64,000 bases of DNA from Amycolatopsis thailandensis (GCF_002234405.1 NZ_NMQT01000038.1:1-64000), one strand, 5' to 3'; counted from the stretch's first letter, positions 17,855 through 27,709 are shown. The notes: generated from the letters alone by a model not told the origin. A program made the numbers and translations.

Positions 17855-19018
17855 GTGACCGAGCGGTTCGGCGGCTATCAGAACGAGATCTACCTGCAGG
17901 GGCTCGGCGGGACCTTCCCGCCGTGCTCCACCGACGCCACGAAGCTGGAGGAGTCGGCGCGGGAGGTCCTGGAGCCCGGGCCGTTCTGGTACGTCGCGGG
18001 GGCGGCCGGTTCCGGCGCCACCGCGCGCGCCAACCGGGAGGCGTTCGACCGCTGGCGCCTGGTGCCCCGGATGCTCACCGGCGCCACCGAACGCGATCTG
18101 TCGACGACGGTCCTGGGGACGCCGATGCCGGCGCCGGTGCTGCTGGCGCCGGTCGGCGTCCAGTCGATCGTGCACGAGGGGGCCGAACCGGCGGCCGCGC
18201 GCGCCGCGGCGTCGGTCGGCCTGCCCTACATCATGTCGACGGCGTCCTCCACGAGCATCGAGGACGTCGCCGAGGCCAGTGGCGAGGGGCCGCGCTGGTT
18301 CCAGCTGTACTGGCCGACCGACAACGACGTCTGCGCGAGCATCCTGGCCCGGGCGAAGGCCGCGGGCTTCACCACGCTCGTCGTCACGCTCGACACCTGG
18401 ACGCTGGCCTGGCGCCCGAACGACCTCGACCACGCGTACCTGCCGTTCATCAAGGGCGAGGGACTCGGTGTCCCGCTGAGCGACCCGGTGTTCCGCGGCC
18501 TGCTGGAGAAGACGCCCGAAGAGGACGCACCCACCGCGATCCTGCGCTGGATCTCGATGATCACCGGCACCGACAGCACCTGGGACCGGCTGCCGTTCCT
18601 GCGTGAGCACTGGGACGGGCCGATCGTGCTCAAGGGCATCCAGCACCCCGACGACGCGCGCCGCGCCGTCGAGACCGGGATGGACGGGATCGTCGTGTCC
18701 AACCACGGCGGCCGCCAGGTCGACGGCGCCGTCGCCTCGCTCGACGTGCTCCCGGAGATCGTGGCCGCCGTCGGCGACCGGCTGGAGGTCCTGTTCGACT
18801 CTGGCATCCGCACCGGCGCCGACATCGCCAAGGCGCTCGCGCTCGGGGCGAAGGCCGTGCTGGTGGGACGGCCCTGGGTCTACGGCCTGGCGCACGCGGG
18901 GGAAGACGGCGTCCGGCACGTGCTGCGGAGCCTGCTCGCCGACCTCGACCTGACCATGGGCCTGTCCGGGCACCGGACGCTCGCCGACCTCACGCCCGCC
19001 TCCCTCCGGCACGCCTGA
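17855..19018 (+). CDS. FMN-dependent alpha-hydroxy acid dehydrogenase (lactate 2-monooxygenase-like)
   Basis: The 387-residue protein matches the FMN-dependent alpha-hydroxy acid oxidase family, with FMN and active-site blocks APVGVQSIVHEGAEPA, STASSTSIEDVA, WFQLYWP, VVSNHGGRQVDGA (containing the proton-accepting His) and FDSGIRTGADIAKALALGAKAVLVGRPWVYG. Its N-terminus (FGGYQNEIYLQGLGG) is like that of mycobacterial lactate 2-monooxygenase, so L-lactate is a likely substrate. GAGGAGG stands before the GTG start. It begins 13 bases after the antiporter stop and may share its transcript. It ends at a 28-bp palindrome. Confidence 0.85.
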   Translation: MTERFGGYQNEIYLQGLGGTFPPCSTDATKLEESAREVLEPGPFWYVAGAAGSGATARANREAFDRWRLVPRMLTGATERDLSTTVLGTPMPAPVLLAPVGVQSIVHEGAEPAAARAAASVGLPYIMSTASSTSIEDVAEASGEGPRWFQLYWPTDNDVCASILARAKAAGFTTLVVTLDTWTLAWRPNDLDHAYLPFIKGEGLGVPLSDPVFRGLLEKTPEEDAPTAILRWISMITGTDSTWDRLPFLREHWDGPIVLKGIQHPDDARRAVETGMDGIVVSNHGGRQVDGAVASLDVLPEIVAAVGDRLEVLFDSGIRTGADIAKALALGAKAVLVGRPWVYGLAHAGEDGVRHVLRSLLADLDLTMGLSGHRTLADLTPASLRHA

Positions 19019-19022
19019 CCCC

Positions 19023-19087
19023 CGCGTTTCGTCCTCTGGATGCGGTAGTTCGCGGCACCAACTACCGCATCCAGAGGACGAAACGCG
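19023..19087. terminator. Perfect 28-bp palindrome (GTCCTCTGGATGCGGTAGTT family)
   Basis: The arms 19023-19050 and 19060-19087 pair perfectly around a nine-base loop immediately after the hydroxy acid oxidase gene. The same core word recurs at 23057-23182, at the other end of hrpA, so hrpA is bracketed by one repeat family. Confidence 0.65.
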
Positions 19088-19167
19088 CGGGGTGAACGTG
19101 GCGTGGTGGTGACGTGGGGGATATTCGGAGGCCCCGCTCGTCACGCACGGCTATCCTGGTGCCGGTC

Positions 19168-22100
19168 ATGGCTTCTCAACCTTCCCCGCTCGGCGCCCTG
19201 CGCGCTCGCCTGCCCGAATTGATGTCGCGCGACGAGCACCGCCTCCGGCGCCGGCTCGACGGTGCCCGGAAAGCGCGGAACGCCGAGTCGATCACCGCGC
19301 GGATCGAGGCCGACATCGAGGCCGCGGAGCTGCGGGTCACCCGCCGCCGCGACGGCGTCCCGAAGATCTCCTATCCCGAAGAGCTGCCCGTCAGCCAGCG
19401 CAAGGACGAGATCGCCGCCGCCATCCGCGACCACCAGGTGGTGATCGTCGCGGGGGAGACCGGCTCCGGGAAGACGACCCAGCTGCCGAAGATCTGCCTC
19501 GAACTCGGCCGCGGGATCCGCGGCCAGATCGGCCACACCCAGCCGAGGCGGCTGGCCGCGCGCACCGTCGCCGACCGCATCGCCTCCGAGCTGAACACCG
19601 AACTGGGCGAGGCCGTCGGCTACAAGGTCCGGTTCACCGATCAGTCCGGTCAGGACACGCTGGTCAAACTGATGACCGACGGCATCCTCCTGGCCGAGAT
19701 CCAGACCGACCGCATGCTGCGGCAGTACGACACGCTGATCATCGACGAGGCGCACGAGCGCAGCCTCAACATCGACTTCATCCTCGGCTACGTCAAACAG
19801 CTCCTGCCTCGCCGTCCCGACCTCAAGGTGATCATCACCTCGGCGACGATCGACCCGGAGCGGTTCTCGAAGCACTTCGGCGACGCGCCGATCGTCGAGG
19901 TCTCCGGCCGGACGTATCCGGTCGAGGTCCGCTACCGGCCGATCATCGACCCCGACGATCCGGACGCCGATCAGGATCGCGACCAGACGCAGGCCATCTG
20001 CGACGCCGTCGACGAACTCCAGCACGAGGGCCCCGGCGACATCCTGGTGTTCCTCTCGGGCGAGCGGGAGATCCGCGACGCCGCGGACGCGCTGTCCAAA
20101 CAAGACCTCCGGAACACCGAGATCCTTCCGCTGTACGCGCGGCTTTCGTCGTCGGATCAGCATCGCGTCTTCCAGCGGCACACCGGGCGCAGGGTCGTGC
20201 TCGCGACCAACGTCGCCGAGACGTCGCTGACCGTGCCGGGCATCAAGTACGTCGTGGACCCCGGCACCGCCCGGATCTCGCGCTACAGCCACCGCACCAA
20301 GGTCCAGCGGTTGCCGATCGAGCCGGTCTCGCAGGCGTCGGCGAACCAGCGCAAGGGCCGCTGCGGCCGGACGTCGGACGGTATCTGCATCCGGCTGTAC
20401 TCCGAAGACGACTTCGACGCGCGGCCCGAGTTCACCGATCCCGAGATCCTGCGGACCAACCTCGCTTCGGTCATCCTGCAGATGACCTCGCTCGGCCTCG
20501 GCGACATCGCGGCGTTCCCGTTCGTGGAACCGCCGGACCGCCGCCAGGTCACCGACGGCGTCCAGTTGCTGCAGGAACTCGGCGCCTTCGAGATGTCGGA
20601 CGGCAAGAAGCTCACCGAGACCGGTCGCAAGCTCGCGCTGCTCCCGGTCGACCCGCGGATGGCGCGGATGGTCCTGGAGGCCTCGCGCAACGGCTGCGTC
20701 CGCGAAGTGATGATCATCGCCGCCGCACTGTCCATTCAGGACCCGCGCGAGCGGCCGGCGGAGAAGCAGCAGGCGGCGGACGAGCAGCACGCGCGGTTCG
20801 CGGACAAGACGTCCGACTTCCTGGCGTACCTGAACCTGTGGGAGTACGTCAGCGAGCAGCAGAAGGCGTTGTCCACCGGCCAGTTCCGCCGGATGTGCCG
20901 CAACGAGTACCTGAACTACCTGCGCATCCGCGAATGGCAGGACATCTTCAGCCAGCTGCGTCAGCTGGCCAAACCGCTCGGCATCACCCTCGCCACCACC
21001 GCCGACGGCCCGGTCGATCCGCAGCGTGTGCACACGTCGCTGATCGCCGGGCTGTTGTCGCATGTCGGCCTCAAGGATCCGGCGAAGGGCGACTACCTCG
21101 GGGCCCGCGGGGCGCGGTTCTCGGTGTTCCCGGGGTCGGCGCTGTTCAAGAAGCAGCCGCGGTTCGTGATGTCGGCCGAACTGGTCGAGACCTCGCGCCT
21201 GTGGGGCCGGGTCAACGCGCGCATCGAACCGGAATGGGTCGAGCCGCTCGCCGGGCACGTCGTGAAGCGGAACTATTCCGAGCCGCACTGGGAACGCAAG
21301 CAGGGCGCCGTGATGGCCCTGGAAAAGGTGACGCTGTACGGCGTCCCTCTGGTGGCCGACCGCCGCGTCAACTACGGCCGGATCGACCCGGAGACGAGCC
21401 GCGAGCTGTTCATCCGGCACGCGCTCGTCGAGGGCGACTGGGAGACCCGGCACCACTTCTTCCGCGAGAACCGCGCGCTGCTCGACGAGGTCGAGGACCT
21501 GGAGAACCGCGCTCGCCGCCGCGACATCCTGGTCGACGACGAGACCTTGTTCGAGTTCTACGACCAGCGTGTCCCGGCCGACGTCGTCTCCGCGCGGCAT
21601 TTCGACAGCTGGTGGAAGAAGGCGCGGCACACCGAGCCCGATCTGCTGAGCTTCGAGAAGACGATGCTCATCAACGAGACCGCGGGTGGCGTGCGCGAGG
21701 CCGACTACCCCGACTTCTGGACCCAAGGCAACCAGACCTTCAAGCTCACGTACCAGTTCGAGCCGGGGGCTGACGCGGACGGCGTCACCGTGCACCTCCC
21801 GCTGCCGGTGCTGAACCAGGTCACCGCGGACGGTTTCGACTGGCAGGTCCCCGGGCTGCGCGAAGAACTGGTGACACAGCTGATCAAGTCGCTGCCCAAG
21901 GCGATCCGGCGCAACTTCGTGCCCGCGCCCGATCACGCTAAGCTGGTGCTCTCGCGGGTCGGCCCGGCCGACGGGCCACTGCTGCACGCCGTCGCCGACG
22001 AGCTGGAAGCGCTGCGCGGGGTGGTGATCCCGGACGACGCCTGGCAGCCCTCGGCGGTACCCGAACACCTGAAGATGACCTTCCGCGTGGTCGACGTCCG

Positions 22101-23064
22101 CGGCAAGAAGGTGTCCGAGGGCAAGGATGTCGAGGCGCTCAAACGGGATTTGAGCGGCCAGGTGCGCGCGACGATCTCCAAGGCCGCGGACAGCATCGAG
22201 CGGCAGGGCCTGACGACGCCCGCGTTCGGCGAGCTGCCGAAGGTGTTCGCGAGCAAGCAGCGCGGGCACGACGTCAAGGCGTATCCGGCGCTGGTCGACG
22301 AGGGCGGCACCGTGGCGGTGCGGCTGCTGGACACGCCGGGGCAGCAGGAACAGTCGATGTGGGCGGGCACGCGGCGGATGCTGCGGCTGAACATCCCGTC
22401 GCCGATGAAGTTCATCACCCGCAACCTCGGCAACTCCTCGAAGCTCGTGCTGAACCGGAATCCGCACGGTTCGGTGGCGGCATTGCTCGAAGACTGCGTC
22501 GACTGCGCCGTCGACAAGCTCGTGGCCGACAACGGCGGCCCGCGCTGGGACGAGGCGGGCTTCGCGGTCCTGCTGGAAAAGGTGCGCGCCGGGCTGAACG
22601 CCGGAGTGCTCGACGTGCTGACCAACGTCGAGAAGATCCTGCGCGCGGCGAACGACGTCGAGACGCGCTTGGCCGACACGCGCGGCCCGAAGGATTCGCT
22701 CGCGGACGTGCGGGCGCAGCTGGACGGGCTGGTGCACAAGGGTTTCGTCACCGAGACCGGGCAGGACAGGCTGAAGCACGTCGTCCGGTACCTGCGGGGG
22801 ATCGAGCGGCGGCTGGAGAAACTCCCGACCGAGCCGACCCGCGACATCCAGCGGACCGGCGACATCGCGTGGCTCCGCAACGAGTACCAGTCCGCGCTGG
22901 ACGCGCTGCCGCCGGGGACTTCGTCTCCCGCGCTGCGCGAGATCCGGTGGATGATCGAGGAGCTGCGGGTGAGCTTCTTCGCCCAGACCCTCGGCACGGC
23001 CCACCCCGTCTCGCTGAAGCGCGTCATCAAGGCCCTGGACGACGCCGCCGCTGCCCGCATTTAG
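19168..23064 (+). CDS. hrpA: ATP-dependent RNA helicase HrpA
   Basis: The 1298-residue protein has the full length and order of bacterial HrpA, a DEAH-box RNA helicase. Walker A is GETGSGKTT with Lys102, the DEAH box is residues 193-196, and SATID and the second RecA domain (TNVAETSLTVPGIKYVVDPG, QRKGRCGR) follow. The large C-terminal part holds the ratchet, OB-fold and DUF3418 regions. HrpA acts on stalled or colliding ribosomes in Escherichia coli. The ATG at 19168 was chosen because the family starts here; an in-frame ATG exists at 19114. The stop codon lies inside a copy of a palindromic repeat. Confidence 0.95.
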   Translation: MASQPSPLGALRARLPELMSRDEHRLRRRLDGARKARNAESITARIEADIEAAELRVTRRRDGVPKISYPEELPVSQRKDEIAAAIRDHQVVIVAGETGSGKTTQLPKICLELGRGIRGQIGHTQPRRLAARTVADRIASELNTELGEAVGYKVRFTDQSGQDTLVKLMTDGILLAEIQTDRMLRQYDTLIIDEAHERSLNIDFILGYVKQLLPRRPDLKVIITSATIDPERFSKHFGDAPIVEVSGRTYPVEVRYRPIIDPDDPDADQDRDQTQAICDAVDELQHEGPGDILVFLSGEREIRDAADALSKQDLRNTEILPLYARLSSSDQHRVFQRHTGRRVVLATNVAETSLTVPGIKYVVDPGTARISRYSHRTKVQRLPIEPVSQASANQRKGRCGRTSDGICIRLYSEDDFDARPEFTDPEILRTNLASVILQMTSLGLGDIAAFPFVEPPDRRQVTDGVQLLQELGAFEMSDGKKLTETGRKLALLPVDPRMARMVLEASRNGCVREVMIIAAALSIQDPRERPAEKQQAADEQHARFADKTSDFLAYLNLWEYVSEQQKALSTGQFRRMCRNEYLNYLRIREWQDIFSQLRQLAKPLGITLATTADGPVDPQRVHTSLIAGLLSHVGLKDPAKGDYLGARGARFSVFPGSALFKKQPRFVMSAELVETSRLWGRVNARIEPEWVEPLAGHVVKRNYSEPHWERKQGAVMALEKVTLYGVPLVADRRVNYGRIDPETSRELFIRHALVEGDWETRHHFFRENRALLDEVEDLENRARRRDILVDDETLFEFYDQRVPADVVSARHFDSWWKKARHTEPDLLSFEKTMLINETAGGVREADYPDFWTQGNQTFKLTYQFEPGADADGVTVHLPLPVLNQVTADGFDWQVPGLREELVTQLIKSLPKAIRRNFVPAPDHAKLVLSRVGPADGPLLHAVADELEALRGVVIPDDAWQPSAVPEHLKMTFRVVDVRGKKVSEGKDVEALKRDLSGQVRATISKAADSIERQGLTTPAFGELPKVFASKQRGHDVKAYPALVDEGGTVAVRLLDTPGQQEQSMWAGTRRMLRLNIPSPMKFITRNLGNSSKLVLNRNPHGSVAALLEDCVDCAVDKLVADNGGPRWDEAGFAVLLEKVRAGLNAGVLDVLTNVEKILRAANDVETRLADTRGPKDSLADVRAQLDGLVHKGFVTETGQDRLKHVVRYLRGIERRLEKLPTEPTRDIQRTGDIAWLRNEYQSALDALPPGTSSPALREIRWMIEELRVSFFAQTLGTAHPVSLKRVIKALDDAAAARI

Positions 23065-23182
23065 TCCTCTGAATGCGGTAGTTCGTGCCGCCAACTACCG
23101 CATTTAGTCCTCTGAATGCGAGGACCCTCACCGCCCGGATGAGCGTTGCGGGCCGTAGCTCGCATTCAGAGGACTAAATGCG
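23057..23182. repeat. Compound inverted and direct repeats between hrpA and the polymerase gene
   Basis: The 21-base unit GCATTTAGTCCTCTGAATGCG occurs directly at 23057-23077 and 23100-23120. Its inverse is at 23159-23181, and AATGCGGTAGTT/AACTACCGCATT forms an inner hairpin (about 23072-23104). The hrpA stop codon TAG (23062-23064) is part of the first unit. The block separates two convergent genes and probably ends transcription from both sides. Confidence 0.7.
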
Positions 23183-23188
23183 AGGGGG

Positions 23189-24895
23189 TCACTTCGCGTC
23201 GGCGTAGGTGTCGACGGCGGCGATGTGCAGCGGGAACCGGACCGGGCAGGCGGCACCGAACAGCATCCGCGCCGCCTCGCCCATGCTGTCCACAATGGAC
23301 TGCGAGACCTCGTCGGCGAACTCGGCGGGGGTGTGCACCAGGACCTCGTCGTGCTGGAAGAACACCAGATGCGCGGGGGAGGGGAGCTTGCCGCGCAGGG
23401 TCGCCAGCAGGACCGCGGTCATGTCCGCCGCACTCGCCTGCACGACGAAGTTGCGGGTGAAGCGGCCCCAGTTGCGGGCCGCCTGACGCGCTTTGAGCTC
23501 GCCCGCCTCGTCCTCCGCGACACCGCCGGTCAGCGCGCGCCAGGCCTCCGACGGGGCGGGTGAGGTCCGCCCCAGCCGGGAGCGGACGCGCTCACCGCGT
23601 TCCCCGGCCTGCGCCGCACGCTCCACATAGGACACCGCGTCCGGGAACCTGGTCCGCAGCAACGCCAGCAGCGGCCCCGCCTCGCCGGACGTGCCGCCGT
23701 ACATCGCCGACAGCATCGCGATCTTCGCCCTGTCCCGATCGTCCCTGTCGTCCCACGCGGGCACCGGGACGCGGCGGACCCCGGAGAACATCGCCTCGGC
23801 CAGGCTCGCGTACAGATCCGTGGCCGCGGCGACGTCGGCCAGTTTGCGGTCACCGGACAACGCCGTCAGGACGCGTGGCTCCAGCTGCGCGGCGTCGGCG
23901 ACCACCAGCTTCCAGCCCGGATCGGCCCGGACACAGGTCCGCAGCACCTTCGGGATCTGCAACGCGCCCCCACCCCGACTCGCCCAGCGTCCGGACACGA
24001 CCCCGCCGACGACGTAATGCGGACGGAACCGGCCATCGCGCACCCATTCGTCGAGCCAGGTCCAGCCGTTGGCCGAATGCAGCCGCGCGAGTTCCTTGTA
24101 CTCCAGCAGCGGCGGGACGGCGGGGTGGTCGATGTCGCGCAGCAGGTACTTCCTGGCCGACGTGACCTCGATGCCCTCCCGCCCGAGCGCGCGGACGACG
24201 CTGGCCGGGGCGTCCGGATTGACCGGGCGGCCGCCGAACGCGTCGCTGATCTTCGCCGCCAGCTCCACCAGCTTCTTCGGGCGCTGCCCGGCCGGGACGC
24301 GGGGGCCGAGCTGCTCCGCGAGCAGTTCGAGGTGCAGGTCCGCTCGCCACGGCAGCCCGTCGGCGGACATCTCCGCGGCCGCCAGCGCGCTCGCCGACTC
24401 CGCCGCGAAGAGCAGCCGAAGCCGATCCGGATGCTCGGCGAGAGCGACCCGCTTCTCCTGTTCGGCCAGCACCCGGCGCGCCGCGTCGACCATGGTGACG
24501 CCGGAGGGCAGCCGCGGGCCGCGCGTCTCGAACAGCGTCGGCTGGTCTTCCTCGGCCCACAACGGCGGCTCGTCGGCGGGCGGCTCTTCCCCGTTCGCCC
24601 TGGCCAGCGCCGCGCGCAGGCTCCGCGACTCCTGCGGACGGCCCTCGTGCGCCAGCAGCAGCCCCTCGGTCAGCGCCAGGTCGTGACACCGCCGCACCCG
24701 GACGCCTGCCTTGATCAACGCCGGGTACGCCTGCTCGACCGACGGGAACACCCACCGGGGTGAGTGCTCGGCCTCCACCCGCCGTACTTCGTCCACGAAC
24801 TCCGGGATCTTCAGGCCCAGCCGCGGCGGCTGTCCGGAAATCGAGATCGCGAAGTCGCCATCTTCCTCTTGACCTGCGATCGCCTGCACACTCAC
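23189..24895 (-). CDS. Actinobacterial family A DNA polymerase with decayed exonuclease domain
   Basis: The 568-residue protein resembles the C-terminal part of DNA polymerase I and matches the actinobacterial group annotated as bifunctional 3'-5' exonuclease/DNA polymerase. The SGRWASRGGGALQIPK block, the O-helix RDRAKIAMLSAMYGG and motif C QHDEVLVH are present. Motif A reads VADAAQLEPRVL, so the usual Tyr-Ser after the metal Asp is Ala-Ala. The N-terminal 170 residues occupy the exonuclease position, but I see none of its catalytic acids in sequence context. There is no 5' nuclease domain. A repair role is likely; the start GTG has no clear ribosome site. Confidence 0.8.
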   Translation of the reverse strand: MSVQAIAGQEEDGDFAISISGQPPRLGLKIPEFVDEVRRVEAEHSPRWVFPSVEQAYPALIKAGVRVRRCHDLALTEGLLLAHEGRPQESRSLRAALARANGEEPPADEPPLWAEEDQPTLFETRGPRLPSGVTMVDAARRVLAEQEKRVALAEHPDRLRLLFAAESASALAAAEMSADGLPWRADLHLELLAEQLGPRVPAGQRPKKLVELAAKISDAFGGRPVNPDAPASVVRALGREGIEVTSARKYLLRDIDHPAVPPLLEYKELARLHSANGWTWLDEWVRDGRFRPHYVVGGVVSGRWASRGGGALQIPKVLRTCVRADPGWKLVVADAAQLEPRVLTALSGDRKLADVAAATDLYASLAEAMFSGVRRVPVPAWDDRDDRDRAKIAMLSAMYGGTSGEAGPLLALLRTRFPDAVSYVERAAQAGERGERVRSRLGRTSPAPSEAWRALTGGVAEDEAGELKARQAARNWGRFTRNFVVQASAADMTAVLLATLRGKLPSPAHLVFFQHDEVLVHTPAEFADEVSQSIVDSMGEAARMLFGAACPVRFPLHIAAVDTYADAK

Positions 24896-25043
24896 ATTGT
24901 GGTGGATCCCACCGACATTTCTGTCACCAGACGGTTAGTGCGCCTGCGCTATCGGTCGGCTACTGTCGAGTAGCAACCCATACCGCCGGTACGCGAACGC
25001 CGCCGGCATGGTGTCTCGCCGCAGCAGCAACGGAGGTGCCCGG

Positions 25044-26678
25044 ATGAGAAACCCCACCGGCCTCGCCACCCTGGTGGCGGGCAAGGTGACCGAGACCGTG
25101 CGCAGCATCGACGTGATGCGGCAAGCGGGCCTGCTCCCGATCCCGAGGGTCGACGAGGGCCTGCGTTCGCTGGTCATGGTGCGGAAGTGGGGTCCGTTCG
25201 CCGGGGCGAACATGATCGCCGCCCGCCGGGACCCGACCGCGACAGGCATCGTCGACGAGCTCGGCCCGCTGACCTTCAAGCAGCTCGACACCCAGTCGAA
25301 CGCGCTGGCCAGGGCCTGGTCCGAACGCGGCCTCGGCCCGGGTTCGGTGATCGCCGCGCTGTGCCGCGACCACCGGGGTCTCGTGCTGACGATGCTCGCC
25401 TCCGGCAAGCTCGGCGCGAAGCTGCTGCTGATGAACACCGGGTTCGCCAAACCGCAGCTCGCGGACGTCGCGAAACGCGAGGGTGTCACGGCGCTCGTGT
25501 ACGACCAGGAGTTCACCGACCTGCTGGACGCTGTCGAGGGCGAAGTCGACCACTACCTCGCGTGGGTCGATTCGGACACCGCGCGCTCGCCTGACATCCC
25601 GGTCGTCACCGAACTGGTCGCTAGCACCGACGACCGGCCGTGGCCGGCGCCCGCCAAACCGGGCGGCTTCATCCTGCTGACCAGCGGCACCACCGGGACG
25701 CCGAAGGGCGCGCCGCGGCCGCACACCTCCGCGCTCGCGTCCGCGCAGTTCCTCGACCGCATCCCGCTGCGCACCGGCGAAGCGACCTACATGGGCGCGC
25801 CGCTGTTCCACGGCACCGGGTTGTCGCAGTTCATCCTGTCCTTCGCGCTCGGCTCGAAGGTCGTCATGCGGCGCAAGTTCGTGCCGGAGGAGACGCTGCG
25901 AGGGGTCGCGGAAAGCCGGTGCACCACGCTGGTCCTCGTGCCGACGATGTTGCAGCGGATCGTCGACCTGCCCGAAGAGGTCCGCGCCAAGTACGACACG
26001 TCTTCCCTGCGGATCATCTTCGTCGCGGGCTCCGCGCTGTCCCCGGACCTCGGGAACCGCGCGACCGCCGCGTTCGGCGACGTCGTGCACAACCTCTACG
26101 GCTCGACCGAGGTCGCGGTCGCGACGGTCGCGACCCCCGAGGACTGGCGCAAGGCGCCGGGCACGGTCGGCCGCGCGCCGGTGGGCTGCAAGGTCGCGCT
26201 GTACGACGAGAAGGGCGGCAAGATCACCGAGCCGCACGTCACCGGGCGGGTGTTCGTCGGCAGCGGGCTGAGCTTCCAGGGCTACACCGACGGCCGGAAC
26301 AAGGAGATCATCGACGGGCTGCTCTCCAGCGGCGACGTCGGCCATTTCGACGAGGACGGCCTGCTCTTCATCGACGGCCGTGACGACGAGATGATCGTCT
26401 CCGGCGGCGAGAACGTGTTCCCGATCGAGGTGGAGAACCTCCTGGTCGAACGCGAGGACGTGCTCGAAGCGGCGGTCGTCGGTGTCGAAGACCCCGAGTT
26501 CGGGCAGCGCTTGAAGGCGTTCGTCGTGCGGGCCGAGAAGTCGGACCTGGACGTCGACGGCGTGCGCGAGTACGTCAAGGCGAACCTCGCCCGCTACAAG
26601 GTGCCGCGCGACGTGGAGTTCCTCGACGAGCTACCGCGCAACGCGACCGGGAAGGTGCTGCGGAACAAGCTCCACTAG
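25044..26678 (+). CDS. AMP-forming acyl-CoA synthetase (FadD-like)
   Basis: The 544-residue enzyme has the adenylation motif LLTSGTTGTPKGAPRPH near residues 210-226, the YGSTE motif near 353, the hinge GRDDEMIVSGGENVFPIEVE near 450 and the catalytic lysine in PRNATGKVLRNKL at the C-terminus. It resembles mycobacterial FadD2/FadD12-type fatty acyl-CoA ligases and should activate a carboxylic acid with ATP and CoA. GGAGGTG precedes the ATG at 25044. It is divergent from the polymerase gene, and its stop overlaps the stop of the convergent XRE gene by four bases. Confidence 0.9.
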   Translation: MRNPTGLATLVAGKVTETVRSIDVMRQAGLLPIPRVDEGLRSLVMVRKWGPFAGANMIAARRDPTATGIVDELGPLTFKQLDTQSNALARAWSERGLGPGSVIAALCRDHRGLVLTMLASGKLGAKLLLMNTGFAKPQLADVAKREGVTALVYDQEFTDLLDAVEGEVDHYLAWVDSDTARSPDIPVVTELVASTDDRPWPAPAKPGGFILLTSGTTGTPKGAPRPHTSALASAQFLDRIPLRTGEATYMGAPLFHGTGLSQFILSFALGSKVVMRRKFVPEETLRGVAESRCTTLVLVPTMLQRIVDLPEEVRAKYDTSSLRIIFVAGSALSPDLGNRATAAFGDVVHNLYGSTEVAVATVATPEDWRKAPGTVGRAPVGCKVALYDEKGGKITEPHVTGRVFVGSGLSFQGYTDGRNKEIIDGLLSSGDVGHFDEDGLLFIDGRDDEMIVSGGENVFPIEVENLLVEREDVLEAAVVGVEDPEFGQRLKAFVVRAEKSDLDVDGVREYVKANLARYKVPRDVEFLDELPRNATGKVLRNKLH

Positions 26679-27664
26679 TACTCCCAGTCGATGCCGAACA
26701 CGCCGGGGCCGAAGTCGAGCGCCACGGCGTGGACGCCGCTGCCTTGGTCCAAGGTGAGTTCTTTCCGGTCCAGCTGGGAGGAACCCTGGCCCAGGCCCGA
26801 GGTACTTGTTCCCGCCGAGGGCCCATGTGCGCTGTACTGCCAGCATTTGGTGGGGATGGTGTCCGGGTCGAACCGGATCTCCAGCAGATACTCGCGCACG
26901 GGGCGCCGGAACTCGCGGTAATGCGTGTTCCGGCACTCCGGGTACGGCGGTCCGGAGTTGGTCAGGGAGTACTCGATCAGGTGGGTCTCGCCGCGGTCGA
27001 TGGGCCGGTCGAAGAGGAGTTCGGCGACGGTGAGCCCGTGCTCGTCGTCGACCTCGGCGCGGCCGACGTGGCAGTTGCGCAGCGTGTTCAGCACCGGCGG
27101 CCCGGCCTCGGGATCGCCCTGGGCGTAGACCAGCAGCCAGCGGTCCTGGCCGTCCGCGCCCGCCTGGAACACCGCCCGGGCGGTCACCGCGCGTTGCCCG
27201 CCGTCTTCGGCGATCTCGCACAGGTCGTGCAGGCCGACCAGCTTCAGCTGATGGTGCTGTTCGAGCGCGTTGGGCGCGCCGACCTTCTCCAGCAGCGCCT
27301 GGAGGGCTTCGAGCGGGAAGGTCAACGGCTGCTCGGTGGTGGCGCGGCTCCGGCGTGACGACGCCCCGCGCGGACGCGGCGGCGGCAAGAGACTGAGCAG
27401 CGAACCGGCGGGAATCGCCAGGACTTCTTCGAGGACCCGGACCGCGGAGAGTGAACTCTGCCGTTCCGGCTGGCGTTTCCCGGACTGCCAGTAGCTCAAT
27501 GCGGTGACGCTGACCGACGCGCCGCGAGCGAGAAGTCTCGCTTGGATACGGTCGAGACTCAGCCCGCTGGTGGCGATGGCCGATCGCAACGCCGTGGCGA
27601 ACGCGGTACGCGGTTCTTCCTCATCGTCGGTGCTCACTCGGTCCGCCGTGCTCCCCGCCACCAT
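26675..27664 (-). CDS. XRE-family-like transcriptional regulator with uncharacterised C-terminal domain
   Basis: Residues 15-80 of 329 form a helix-turn-helix of XRE type (TAFATALRSAIATSGLSLDRIQARLLARG, then SVTALSYWQSGKRQPER). A proline-arginine linker and a domain of about 200 residues of unknown function follow, rich in aspartate and glutamate, with several tryptophans and three cysteines. The C-terminal domain may bind a ligand or partner. I chose ATG 27664; a GTG at 27637 and a TTG at 27721 are alternatives. It is divergent from the subtilisin gene across 259 bases that hold a palindrome. Confidence 0.7.
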   Translation of the reverse strand: MVAGSTADRVSTDDEEEPRTAFATALRSAIATSGLSLDRIQARLLARGASVSVTALSYWQSGKRQPERQSSLSAVRVLEEVLAIPAGSLLSLLPPPRPRGASSRRSRATTEQPLTFPLEALQALLEKVGAPNALEQHHQLKLVGLHDLCEIAEDGGQRAVTARAVFQAGADGQDRWLLVYAQGDPEAGPPVLNTLRNCHVGRAEVDDEHGLTVAELLFDRPIDRGETHLIEYSLTNSGPPYPECRNTHYREFRRPVREYLLEIRFDPDTIPTKCWQYSAHGPSAGTSTSGLGQGSSQLDRKELTLDQGSGVHAVALDFGPGVFGIDWEY

Positions 27665-27709
27665 ATGTCGCCCGACCGCCCCCGCCTGCCGTTTCTCGAC
27701 CCGTCCGGT

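Noticed and set aside
19141..23094. Very long open frame (1317 codons) on the minus strand opposite hrpA
   Set aside because: It is the mirror frame of a gene with strongly GC-biased third positions. Its translation is low-complexity Arg/Ala/Gly/Val/Leu/Asp without domains, while the plus-strand product is a complete HrpA.
23057..23182. Possible CRISPR array in the repeated block after hrpA
   Set aside because: There are only two direct copies and one inverted copy of the unit, spacers are not of even length, and no cas gene is present.
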